From the NCBI GenBank assembly GCA_937863385.1, contig CALMBW010000019.1, positions 124,001-188,000 on the forward strand: DNA of 64,000 bases, given 5' to 3'. Under the pieces are notes generated by a model. That model had not been told where the DNA came from. It made no database searches and saw only the letters and a program-made list of their open reading frames with translations. Both the position numbers and the translations under genes were made by a program. The stretch is from an uncultured Actinomycetes bacterium (GTDB lineage Bacteria > Actinomycetota > CADDZG01 > WHSQ01). Every line of letters begins with the position of its first letter. Within the stretch, counting starts at the first letter, position 1. Shown here piece by piece: positions 7,827 to 14,464 of this stretch.

Positions 7827-8054
7827 TCAACCGGATTTCTTCGGACCCTCTTCGCCGGAACGTTTCTTCCTCGACCGCGACGAGCGCTGCACGATGCGCT
7901 GCTTGGACGAGACGTGCGAGACGCTCCCCTTCTCTCCCACGTTGGCCGCTATCACGGCGTTTATGCCCCCCTTGATGGAGACACCGTCCTCGTCGTGATC
8001 GATCTCTTCGTTGATCACCTTTTCGACCTTCACATTCCGTAGGTGCCCCGGCAC
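7827..8054 (-). CDS. Small peptide 4, divergent basic-tailed member (up to 75 aa)
   Basis: First gene of the cassette. The N-terminal acidic block lacks the ELPEREEM sequence, but the centre reads GGINAVIAANVGEKGSV, matching NAAVAANVLSDNSV of peptides 1-3, and a Gln follows at an equivalent spacing. The C-terminus is strongly basic (RSSRSRKKRS) instead of ending QST. The start is uncertain: GTG 8054 has no good ribosome-binding site, and GTG codons at 8033 and 8018 are alternatives. It is probably a paralogue with a different role, for example nucleation, anchoring or immunity; this is inference. Confidence 0.65.
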   Translation of the reverse strand: MPGHLRNVKVEKVINEEIDHDEDGVSIKGGINAVIAANVGEKGSVSHVSSKQRIVQRSSRSRKKRSGEEGPKKSG

Positions 8055-8068
8055 GCTAGGGATAAACG

Positions 8069-8080
8069 CCCCATATGGGG
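8069..8080. promoter_or_regulatory. Perfect 12-bp palindrome CCCCATATGGGG in the divergent promoter region
   Basis: The palindrome lies between the peptide cassette (minus) and the LVIVD-repeat gene (plus), 15 bases upstream of the peptide 4 GTG. Its perfect symmetry and position fit an operator, but no regulator is identified. The rest of 8055-8193 shows no other clear element. Confidence 0.4.
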
Positions 8081-8193
8081 TTTAGAGACCCCCCGGACGT
8101 GGGAAGCCCGACCGGCTGACCAAGCAGGGATACCACTTCAGATAGCGAATCTCTCTGCCACAACCAAGCGACAAACTGGGGGTTCTCGGAGAA

Positions 8194-9336
8194 ATGAAGC
8201 GGATCATCGTTGTGACGGCGCTCGTCGCATTTGCTCTTTCGTCCCTATCCGTCTCGGCAGCAGCCAGAAGTCTCGAAGCGCCGTCCCCGGGTGGGATTTC
8301 CTCGGACAACGTCGAGTGGGTGAAGCACATCCCGTTCTCGGCCCCCAGTGGTTCCGGTGGGCGCCTGGTGGGGCGCTACTTCTATGCGCTCGATTCGACC
8401 AAGCTGACGATCTACGACACCAAGGACCCCCTGAACCCCGTTCCGGTGGGATTCCTTGAGAACCCACACGAGCCGGTGTTCACTCGTGAGGACGTCGACA
8501 CCAACGGCCGCATCCTGCTGATGCCTAACCTGGCGCTCGCTCCCGGGCCTCTCGAGATCGTCGATGTCGAAGACAAGACCAACCCGACGATCATCGCTTC
8601 GGTCCCCAACATGAGCAACCACACGTTCACGTGCGTTCTCGATTGCAAGTATGCGTACGGTTCCGAGGGTTTCATCATCGACCTGACCGACCCCACCAAC
8701 CCGATCGTCGGGGAGAAGAAGTGGGGCGACGGCAAGGCAGGCGGAAACAACGCCCACGACGTGACCGAGGTCGCTCCGGGAATCGTCCTGACGGCTACGC
8801 CACAGATCATGCTCTTGGACGCCCGCAAGGATCCGATGAACCCCAAGCTGCTTGCCGTGGGGATGACCCCAGACCAACGCTTCCAACACACCGCCGCGTG
8901 GCCCCGCATGGGCAGGGATCGTTGGATCCTGATGGCGGGCGAAACCAACTTCAAGCCCCGCTGCTCGGACAACGGTGGCGCCTTCATGACCTTTGACTCG
9001 AAGAACTGGCAGAAGACCGGCACCTTCGAGCTCATCGACGAGTACCGGGTCAGTAACGGTACGTACGCTGACGGTTCTCCTGTCGCCAACGCACTTGGTT
9101 GCTCTTCTCACTGGCACGAGCCACGTCCTGGCTTCCGCAACGGGGGCATCGTCGCTGCCGCCTTCTTCGAGCACGGCACCCGATTCCTCGACGTCAAGCA
9201 AGACGGTTCGATCGAAGAGGCCGGCTGGTTCATCCCCCACGGCGGGTCGACCGGTGCCGTCTACTGGCGCACCAAGAACATCCTTTACGCCACGGACTAC
9301 AGCCGGGGTATCGACATCCTCCGCTTCAAAGACTGA
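8194..9336 (+). CDS. Secreted LVIVD-repeat beta-propeller protein
   Basis: The 380-residue protein has a signal peptide (hydrophobic VVTALVAFALSSLSVSA, cleavage after AAA near 24). The mature part is built of repeats of the LVIVD type, e.g. KLTIYDTKDPLNPVPVGFL, LEIVDVEDKTNPTIIASV and FIIDLTDPTNPIVGE, which form beta-propeller blades. His-rich and acidic positions (NNAHDV, FQHTAAW, SSHWHEPRPG) are spaced through the blades and could bind metal. The ATG follows CGGAGAA. It is monocistronic: a strong terminator follows 16 bases after the stop. The enzymatic or binding role is unknown. Confidence 0.8.
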   Translation: MKRIIVVTALVAFALSSLSVSAAARSLEAPSPGGISSDNVEWVKHIPFSAPSGSGGRLVGRYFYALDSTKLTIYDTKDPLNPVPVGFLENPHEPVFTREDVDTNGRILLMPNLALAPGPLEIVDVEDKTNPTIIASVPNMSNHTFTCVLDCKYAYGSEGFIIDLTDPTNPIVGEKKWGDGKAGGNNAHDVTEVAPGIVLTATPQIMLLDARKDPMNPKLLAVGMTPDQRFQHTAAWPRMGRDRWILMAGETNFKPRCSDNGGAFMTFDSKNWQKTGTFELIDEYRVSNGTYADGSPVANALGCSSHWHEPRPGFRNGGIVAAAFFEHGTRFLDVKQDGSIEEAGWFIPHGGSTGAVYWRTKNILYATDYSRGIDILRFKD

Positions 9337-9351
9337 TACATCCCAGTCCAG

Positions 9352-9386
9352 AAAAAGGCCCCCTCATACGAGGGGGCCTTTTTTTG
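9352..9386. terminator. Strong bidirectional intrinsic terminator
   Basis: A 14-bp perfect stem (9352-9365 with 9370-9383) and a 4-base loop are followed by a T-run on the plus strand and an equivalent T-run on the minus strand. It ends the LVIVD gene. Before the element inserted, it would also have ended tRNA-Trp transcription from the other side. Confidence 0.93.
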
Positions 9387-9429
9387 CAGGGCGGGAGGGA
9401 CTCGAACCCCCGACCGCTGGTTTTGGAGA
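9386..9429. repeat. Left attachment repeat (attL), tRNA-Trp 3' remnant
   Basis: Forty-four bases identical to 14299-14342. It holds the anticodon loop to the 3' end of tRNA-Trp on the minus strand without the 5' half, so it is a non-functional remnant directly next to the terminator that originally served the tRNA gene. Confidence 0.95.
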
Positions 9430-9436
9430 GCAGTAG

Positions 9437-9459
9437 GGCCCGGGTCTCTGACCTGGGCC
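9437..9459 (+). terminator. Hairpin followed by T-rich tract just inside attL
   Basis: A 10-bp stem (9437-9446 with 9450-9459, one G-T pair) is followed by TTTCTCTATTT on the plus strand. It would insulate the element from plus-strand readthrough. The remainder, 9460-9718, has no gene I can support; it includes short G/C-rich inverted repeats and may hold the element's leading promoter. Confidence 0.65.
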
Positions 9460-9718
9460 TTTCTCTATTTCCCCTGGTGGCACGGCGAAAGTAAACGGAC
9501 TCTAGTTTTCACGGTTGCCATCGAATGCCCGCAGTTAGTTGAACCTGGAGTTGGTCCTGAGGCCCGCCCCTTGTTGGGCCCCAAGGGGCTGTGTAATTTA
9601 ACAAATGTCAGTCACCCCACACCGGGGGTGCAATCACCCAGCGGCCACTCTGCCGCAGTCACAGGGGTTTGTCTAAGAACCCCATTCCCTTAGCAAGGTC
9701 ATCCCAAGAAGGAGGAGA

Positions 9719-10084
9719 TTGACTACGCCGCTATCCGCCCTAGAGGGGCGACGAATCAAAGACCGAGAACGTAAGCGGAAAGTCAGGGGCACCACCCCAG
9801 ACCGAATCCGCATAGGCCCCCCAGAGGGGCCAGAAGGTGCGGACAACCGGAAAGACCGTGAGCAGGACCTCAAGGATTCGGTCCGACCCGTAGAGGCGCT
9901 TCCAGCGCCTCACCCAACACCCCACGGCATGACACCAGTCTTGCCATCGAAGTTGATCGGTAGCGGTCGAGTCCGACATCAGTACCGAAGATCATGCGGG
10001 CGTCCAGGTTGCCCAGCACCCGAAGGGTGTTTTTGCTACAGCGACCGGCACCCGACATTCGTCCGTTTAGAGAAGGAAGGTTGA
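9719..10084 (+). CDS. Hypothetical element protein, basic N-terminus and Cys cluster
   Basis: The open frame starts at TTG 9719 right after AAGGAGG (short 3-base spacing), giving 121 residues. The first half is rich in Arg and Lys (RRIKDRERKRKVRG); the second half has a Cys cluster CGRPGCPAPEGCFC near residues 94-107 that could bind zinc. The stop lies 2 bases before the next gene's ATG, whose ribosome-binding site is inside this frame, so the two are probably co-translated. No family recognised. The TTG start is inferred only from the upstream Shine-Dalgarno sequence. Confidence 0.55.
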   Translation: MTTPLSALEGRRIKDRERKRKVRGTTPDRIRIGPPEGPEGADNRKDREQDLKDSVRPVEALPAPHPTPHGMTPVLPSKLIGSGRVRHQYRRSCGRPGCPAPEGCFCYSDRHPTFVRLEKEG

Positions 10085-10086
10085 AT

Positions 10087-10557
10087 ATGAGCCAATGGAT
10101 AGATCACGACGACGCCGACGATCCACGGTCCACCGAAGATGTCGTGGCGTCGATCCCCAGACCCGGCGACAACCCCGCCCGACACAAGACCGCCAGTGGT
10201 ACCCATCACGGTGGGGAGTGGGTTTTCGATAAGGAATCTAAGCACCTCGAAAGCTACTTCCTGGACCTAGCCAACGGAAACAGCTACCACCGGGATGACT
10301 TTGTGAAGGAGCTTCGCATCGACACAGGGGATATGCCCGCTTGGGATTCGGTCACGCTCAAGGAGTACGTGAAGGATCAGGCCGCCGAACTCAAGAAGCT
10401 TCACGACGCCGGGTGCAGCCAAGAGGCATGGGAACTGGCTAGGGAAGCTGCCGCATACGTGGCCGAGAAGGCTGGGGGCTACATCACCCCTCATGATCCG
10501 AACGAGAACTCCCCGGACGATCCACGAGAGTTGGCCAAGCTGATCAGAAGGCAGTGA
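10087..10557 (+). CDS. Hypothetical acidic element protein (156 aa)
   Basis: The ATG at 10087 follows GAAGGAAGG and gives 156 residues; a longer in-frame reading from 9994 overlaps the previous gene and is rejected. The sequence is hydrophilic and acidic, starts MSQWIDHDDADD, and has a predicted helical centre (LKEYVKDQAAELKKLHDAG, EAWELAREAAAYVAEKAG). No membrane segment, signal peptide or motif that I know is present. It lies second in the element's plus-strand gene run, before the helix-turn-helix gene. Confidence 0.65.
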   Translation: MSQWIDHDDADDPRSTEDVVASIPRPGDNPARHKTASGTHHGGEWVFDKESKHLESYFLDLANGNSYHRDDFVKELRIDTGDMPAWDSVTLKEYVKDQAAELKKLHDAGCSQEAWELAREAAAYVAEKAGGYITPHDPNENSPDDPRELAKLIRRQ

Positions 10558-10609
10558 CGGCAGTAAGGAGGGAGCTATCAACGAACCGTCTGAGAGACAG
10601 GGATTCGTC

Positions 10610-11248
10610 ATGGTCCCTTTTGTCATCCTGGACGCCCCCGGGCTCTCTCGGATGGATAGGGAGGTTTGGATGCGACTGAAACGCCATGCCGGGTCTAGGG
10701 GCGTCACCACCGTAGACCAGGAGACCCTAGCCCTAGAGATGGGGGCGGGGGTGAGAACCATCCAACGTAGCCTCCAGAAGCTACGGGACGCCGATTGGAT
10801 ATGGCAAGAACCACAAGCTTGGGCTGGGGGCCGCCCCGGCCCGGTCAAGAAACACCTCTTGGTAGATATCGTGAAAGGGAGGGTGGTTCGGCGTCCTAAC
10901 GGCCGCCAACCATGGCGGGCAGAGGGGGCTTCCCAAGGGGCAACACGGCCGCCTCTAGCGGCCCGCTTAATAGAGACCCCTTTAGGGGTCTATATAGATA
11001 AAGAGAAGAAGTTGCCGGAGTCCAAAACTCCGGCTCTAACTAAGGAGGGACCTCAAGGTCCCAACCTCTTTGAACCTGCACAGGGCAAGCCTCCCCCCGA
11101 AGAGGGGGAGATCAAAGTGGCTCCCGATTACACCCAACACGCTCCCACGCCTTGCGTGGGGTGCGGAAAGCATGGGGTGTGTAGTGCAGACGGGATCACC
11201 ATGTGGTGTTACGAGTGCCTCTCATCCGCCCAGGCCGCCCCATGTTGA
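10610..11248 (+). CDS. Helix-turn-helix protein of the element, replication-initiator-like
   Basis: 212 residues from ATG 10610. Residues ~10-70 form a winged helix-turn-helix of the kind seen in phage and plasmid replication proteins (LSRMDREVWMRLKRHAGSRG, LALEMGAGVRTIQRSLQKLRDADW). A disordered middle and a Cys-containing tail (CVGCGKHGVC, then CYEC) that could be a zinc ribbon follow. The likely real start is upstream: a perfect AAGGAGGG at 10565-10572 is followed in frame by ATC at 10577, giving INEPSERQGFVM before the annotated Met. The annotated ATG has no Shine-Dalgarno sequence. Role in replication or regulation is inferred from domain type and position. Confidence 0.65.
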   Translation: MVPFVILDAPGLSRMDREVWMRLKRHAGSRGVTTVDQETLALEMGAGVRTIQRSLQKLRDADWIWQEPQAWAGGRPGPVKKHLLVDIVKGRVVRRPNGRQPWRAEGASQGATRPPLAARLIETPLGVYIDKEKKLPESKTPALTKEGPQGPNLFEPAQGKPPPEEGEIKVAPDYTQHAPTPCVGCGKHGVCSADGITMWCYECLSSAQAAPC

Positions 11249-11868
11249 AGCCACCGATAACCGGGTGGAGGTTCTGGGGAGGGAAGGTCCAGAGGGACCA
11301 TTCGTTCAGCCAACAGAACCCCATCTTCACGGCATCTCTTTTCTTCCCCTTCCAGCATCCCGAGTTTGAAGATGGGGACAACGACGACACTGATTGCTTT
11401 GTCACGTCGGCAGAGCTACCCCCAGCCACATGCAGACGTGGGGAACACCCAGCCCCAGACGACAACTGCTCCTGTGGGTGGCGCATGGTCACAGACCTAG
11501 ATGAACTGCTTGACTATGTGGGCTACCAATCGAGCCCACTAAGTGGCTGGTTCCATCTGCGGAACTATCTCGTGATAAGCGAAGTCAGGACTGACCAAGA
11601 GGTGTGTGAGCAAGTAGTAGGTGATGACCCCCCATCGACTTTGCGTGCGGCAACGCTGGCGATCACGAAACTCTATCTAGGGCCGGGATATGCACGGTTC
11701 CCAAGAACCTTCGAGAGGCAGTTTGGGGTTCCCGTGGAAGTGCCCCAGCCGTACATCGTCACGAACGGAATCCCTGGGTACGACTTCAAACACTGGATCA
11801 GGCAGTTAAGGGAGGGGACCACTGTCCCACTGGTCCCACTAGAGACCCCCCTCCCCACCCCCCGGTAG
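11242..11868 (+). CDS. Hypothetical element protein with HPAP...CSCG motif
   Basis: The ATG at 11242 overlaps the previous gene's last seven bases and gives 208 residues. A small Cys/His motif (CRRGEHPAPDDNCSCGW, residues ~63-79) resembles a motif I have seen in many actinobacterial and actinophage hypothetical proteins; the function is unknown. The C-terminal half has aromatic and proline-rich segments (GYARFPRTFERQFGVPVEVP). Earlier in-frame codons from 11203 lie inside the upstream gene and are rejected. Confidence 0.6.
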   Translation: MLKPPITGWRFWGGKVQRDHSFSQQNPIFTASLFFPFQHPEFEDGDNDDTDCFVTSAELPPATCRRGEHPAPDDNCSCGWRMVTDLDELLDYVGYQSSPLSGWFHLRNYLVISEVRTDQEVCEQVVGDDPPSTLRAATLAITKLYLGPGYARFPRTFERQFGVPVEVPQPYIVTNGIPGYDFKHWIRQLREGTTVPLVPLETPLPTPR

Positions 11869-11892
11869 GGGTGGGTTGGGTCTAAAGGAAAG

Positions 11893-12021
11893 ATGAAGAA
11901 CCATGTGTCTCTCGGATCAGGTCAGGGGCTAACCGTTTGGGAGGGTGGTTTCGGTTGCCCCTTCGCAGGTCTTAGTAGGAGCCCTTCGACAAAGGGGCCT
12001 CAATACAAAGGTGATCTGTGA
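11893..12021 (+). CDS. Possible 42-residue peptide in the element
   Basis: ATG 11893 follows AAAGGAAAG and runs 42 codons; its TGA overlaps a GTG (GTGA at 12018) that opens a frame continuing into the terminase-like gene. The Gly/Ser-rich product has no recognisable motif. Apart from this, the 374-base gap 11869-12242 holds short inverted repeats such as GGGTGACTTCACCC and a G-tract ending in GGGGGTACCCCC, which could be operator or origin sequence. Low confidence as a gene. Confidence 0.3.
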   Translation: MKNHVSLGSGQGLTVWEGGFGCPFAGLSRSPSTKGPQYKGDL

Positions 12022-12242
12022 AAACAAGCGTTAGAACTTCCGATCCCGGTTTGTTTCCCTCCTTCTCCCGGGTGCTCGGAAGCAGGGTGACTTCACCCAA
12101 GGTGGTGGGTCACCTCAGAGGGAAGGGGGTGGGGGGGTACCCCCTCCCCTTCTCCACCTCACTACCCGGTGGTATAGCGGCGCACCATGCCTGCCGGTAT
12201 GACCTCCGGGTTTACAAAATCATCAATGCAGAAAGGACACCT

Positions 12243-12614
12243 ATGGCTTCAAAGAATCCCTCGCCCCCTGTGGGGCTCGGAAAGGATGGTCGAGCCTTTT
12301 GGAGAGAGGTAGTCAAGGGATGGGACTGCAATCCCGACACCCTCCGACTACTGGAACGAGCCGCCCGAGTTCTCGACACGTTGGCAGTCCTCGATCAGGA
12401 ACTCGAATCAGCGGAGTTGATCCTGGAGGGCTCCCGTGGGCAGCCCATCGCTAATCCACTCATGACCGAACGTCGGTTACACAGTCAGGTGTTCGCCCAG
12501 CTAGTCCGCCAGCTTCGTCTTGAGGAAGCAGAAGCCGGTGGCTGGGAGGGCTTATCCATCTCAGAGCGAGGCCGCAAAGCGGCCCTGCAAAGATGGAGGA
12601 AATCCCCGCAGTAA
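12243..12614 (+). CDS. Terminase small subunit-like protein
   Basis: The ATG at 12243 has AAAGGA upstream and gives 123 residues. The start PPVGLGKDGRAFWREVVKGWDCNPDTLRLLERAARVLD, a central helix pair, the HPxV-like segment GQPIANPLMTERR and the final ISERGRKAALQRWRK match the pattern of P27-type and actinophage small terminase proteins, which bind pac/cos DNA and recruit the large subunit. No large subunit is present in the element. Satellites of Gram-positive phages commonly carry only a small terminase to redirect packaging. Family assignment is by pattern and not by search. An in-frame GTG at 12018 would add 75 residues of poor quality. Confidence 0.65.
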   Translation: MASKNPSPPVGLGKDGRAFWREVVKGWDCNPDTLRLLERAARVLDTLAVLDQELESAELILEGSRGQPIANPLMTERRLHSQVFAQLVRQLRLEEAEAGGWEGLSISERGRKAALQRWRKSPQ

Positions 12615-12621
12615 ACGGTAG

Positions 12622-12651
12622 TTGACTCCTCGCTTTCGCTCCTGTTATGTG
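12622..12651 (+). promoter_or_regulatory. Candidate promoter for the 12705-14283 gene run
   Basis: TTGACT at 12622-12627 is followed after 18 bases by TATGTG at 12646-12651, in the gap between the terminase-like gene and the next small gene. It may drive the small protein, excisionase and integrase genes separately. Confidence 0.4.
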
Positions 12652-12704
12652 GTCTCTGATTACAGAGCCTTACCGGAAGGCTCGCAGAGGCGAGGAGGTT
12701 GTTC

Positions 12705-12908
12705 ATGCTTGATCCTGTAGCGCCGGAGGTGCCGTGGGGAGTCACCAATTGCCCCGACTGCGATCATTGGACGGCAGAGATACACAAGCCCGTCCTGCAT
12801 GGTGACGAAATCGACCCGGACGCTGGCGATAACGCTCTGTACTACGTGGCCGAGTGTGTCTGTGGCTTCAGCACGGTACAGACGGTTGAGCTTGTTTCGG
12901 GAGCGTGA
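12705..12908 (+). CDS. Small Cys-containing element protein (67 aa)
   Basis: The ATG at 12705 follows GAGGAGG with good spacing. The product contains CPDCDHW near the N-terminus and ECVCGF near the C-terminus, a C-x-x-C ... C-x-C arrangement that suggests a small zinc ribbon. The stop overlaps the GTG of the next gene, so the excisionase-like protein is probably translated in coupling with it. Function unknown. Confidence 0.6.
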   Translation: MLDPVAPEVPWGVTNCPDCDHWTAEIHKPVLHGDEIDPDAGDNALYYVAECVCGFSTVQTVELVSGA

Positions 12909-13108
12909 AGCTCTACGGCATCGCTGAGATAGCGGAGCGGTTAGGCGAACGCCGAGAGACTGTTGCCCAGTGGTACTACCGCAGCCGAACGAACTCACCC
13001 GGTGGCATGGACCTGCCAAAGCCCGACTCCATTCTCAAGATGGGTCCGGTGTGGACGGGAGAAACATTGGGTCCATGGATTCGGAAGATGAGGAGGCGAT
13101 CTATCTGA
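12905..13108 (+). CDS. xis: Excisionase-like DNA-binding protein
   Basis: GTG 12905 overlaps the previous stop (GTGA) and gives 67 residues. The N-terminus LYGIAEIAERLGERRETVAQWYYR is a MerR/AlpA-type helix-turn-helix, and the basic end has WIRKMRRR. Size, fold and position directly before the integrase match excisionases, which bend attachment-site DNA and steer recombination to excision. Its 3' end overlaps the start of the integrase gene by 34 bases. Confidence 0.7.
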   Translation: MKLYGIAEIAERLGERRETVAQWYYRSRTNSPGGMDLPKPDSILKMGPVWTGETLGPWIRKMRRRSI

Positions 13109-14283
13109 AACCTCGAAAAAAAGTAGCGAAGGATGGAACCGTTTCCTGGCTAGCCCGTTGGTATGACCCGCAGGCAAGCAACCCTGTCAGGAAGGTGGTC
13201 CGGTCGAAGTCGTTCAGGACCAAGAGGGACGCTGAGGCATACCAGGCCAGGATGGTGCTGAGGATTCGACAGGGCACCTATGTTGATCCAACCCTCGGCA
13301 AGGTGACCCTTGCCCAGTGGTGGGAAAGGTTCCTGGAAACATCGTCCGTGAACCTGAAACCATCGACCCGAGAGACCTACTCGGCCCGGATGAAGGTTCA
13401 CGTTCTCGGCCCATTAGGCCGTCGCCCATTGGCGACACTCACACGGCTTGATATCGAAACGTGGATAGGGAACCTCACTCGGGAAGGGGTCAAGCCCGCC
13501 AACATCAAAGCCGCTCACAGTGTGTTGCGAAGGGTCCTTCAATCTGCCAAAGACGTAGGGGTTATCGGGACCAACCCAGCAACCGGCGTAGCCACGCCCA
13601 GGGTGCCTCGGGAGGAAATGCGAATCCTTAGCCCCGCAGAGGTTGAAGCCATCGCAAACGAGGTGGCTCCTCGGTATAGGGCTCTGGTCCTCTTACTGGC
13701 CTACGGGGGCCTACGGATCGGAGAAGCAACCGCCCTGCGGGTTGCATCCATGGACCTGCTTAGGGGCCGGGTGAATGTAGCTGAGGCCTTCTCGGAAGTG
13801 GGAGGCCGGTTAGTCCTGGGCTCCACCAAGACGGCTGGGAGCCGCCGAGTGGTAACGCTTCCATCGTCAATAACCCACGCCTTAAGAGAACATCTGGACA
13901 GGTTCCCTCCGGGACCAGACGGTTTGGTTTTCACGGGCGCAAAAGGTGGTGCGGTCCGTAGGACCGCCTTCTACCACCGGGTATGGATACCCGCCCTTAG
14001 GCGGGCCAACATCCAGGGACATGTTCGGGTGCATGACCTACGCCACACGGCGGTCTCCTTAGCGATCATGGTTGGAGCACACCCGAAAGAGATACAGGCT
14101 CGGGCTGGCCACTCATCTATCACCGTGACCATGGACCGCTACGGCCACCTTTTCCCCGGTCAGGATGAAGCTCTAGCCGCCAGGCTAGACGCCCTGATAG
14201 TGGCTCCTACGGACGATGGTTGGTCCACAGTTGGCCTAGGTGAATCGGGCAAGGTCGTAGGCCTCTACGACAAAAGGCCCTGA
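13075..14283 (+). CDS. int: Tyrosine site-specific integrase
   Basis: 402 residues from ATG 13075. The N-terminal arm-binding domain and SAM-like core-binding domain (TLAQWWERFLETSS ... STRETYSARMKVHV) precede the catalytic domain. Catalytic residues are visible: Arg214 (GGLRIGEA), Lys252 (STKTAGSRR), His320 and Arg323 (HDLRHTAVSL), His346 (AGHSSI) and Tyr356 (MDRYGHLF). The set is complete, so the enzyme is probably active. The gene ends 15 bases from attR and targets tRNA-Trp. The start could also be within the preceding overlap; M13075 lacks a close ribosome-binding site. Confidence 0.93.
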   Translation: MDSEDEEAIYLKPRKKVAKDGTVSWLARWYDPQASNPVRKVVRSKSFRTKRDAEAYQARMVLRIRQGTYVDPTLGKVTLAQWWERFLETSSVNLKPSTRETYSARMKVHVLGPLGRRPLATLTRLDIETWIGNLTREGVKPANIKAAHSVLRRVLQSAKDVGVIGTNPATGVATPRVPREEMRILSPAEVEAIANEVAPRYRALVLLLAYGGLRIGEATALRVASMDLLRGRVNVAEAFSEVGGRLVLGSTKTAGSRRVVTLPSSITHALREHLDRFPPGPDGLVFTGAKGGAVRRTAFYHRVWIPALRRANIQGHVRVHDLRHTAVSLAIMVGAHPKEIQARAGHSSITVTMDRYGHLFPGQDEALAARLDALIVAPTDDGWSTVGLGESGKVVGLYDKRP

Positions 14284-14298
14284 CCTGCACTTTCAGTA

Positions 14299-14342
14299 GC
14301 AGGGCGGGAGGGACTCGAACCCCCGACCGCTGGTTTTGGAGA
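14299..14342. repeat. Right attachment repeat (attR) within tRNA-Trp
   Basis: Identical to 9386-9429. It begins one base 5' of the anticodon loop (minus strand) and ends one base beyond the tRNA 3' end, so insertion leaves the tRNA sequence intact. Confidence 0.95.
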
Positions 14343-14372
14343 CCAGTGCTCTACCAACTGAGCTACCGCCCT
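14300..14372 (-). tRNA. trpT: tRNA-Trp (CCA anticodon)
   Basis: The 73-base cloverleaf folds fully: acceptor AGGGCGG pairs with CCGCCCT, D arm GCTC...GAGC, anticodon stem CTGGT/ACCAG around loop CTCCAAA (anticodon CCA at 14337-14339), and the TTCGAGT T-loop. The CCA tail is not encoded. The 3' half lies within attR and is now followed by element DNA and not by its former terminator at 9352. Confidence 0.96.
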
Positions 14373-14464
14373 AAAGCGGGGTCAGTCTATCGAGGCTCCG
14401 AGCGGGGGGCCACGTATTGGTTCGGGATCGGTTTCAGAGCGGTTGAGGCCACGACCTCGGCTCG

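Larger units (their letters stand above)
9386..14342 (+). mobile_element. 4.96-kb integrated element in tRNA-Trp, phage-satellite-like
   Basis: Boundaries are the 44-bp direct repeat at 9386-9429 and 14299-14342, identical to the 3' half of tRNA-Trp. The integrase gene ends 15 bases from the right repeat and is preceded by an excisionase-like gene. All genes run plus, against most of the chromosome. Contents include a helix-turn-helix protein of replication type and a terminase-small-subunit-like protein, but no capsid, tail, portal or large terminase. That content fits a phage satellite that borrows a helper's particles better than a full prophage or a conjugative element. An eroded prophage cannot be excluded, but the compact, gap-poor gene layout argues against decay. 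Confidence 0.85.

Noticed and set aside
7107-8054. Daptide-type RiPP cluster, because three peptides sit in tandem and two end in Thr
   Set aside because: No oxidative decarboxylase, aminotransferase or methyltransferase genes are present nearby, and the hydrophobic cores are not of that type.
9386-9429. Second tRNA-Trp gene
   Set aside because: Only the 3' half is present, without the D arm or 5' acceptor strand; it is the attL remnant.
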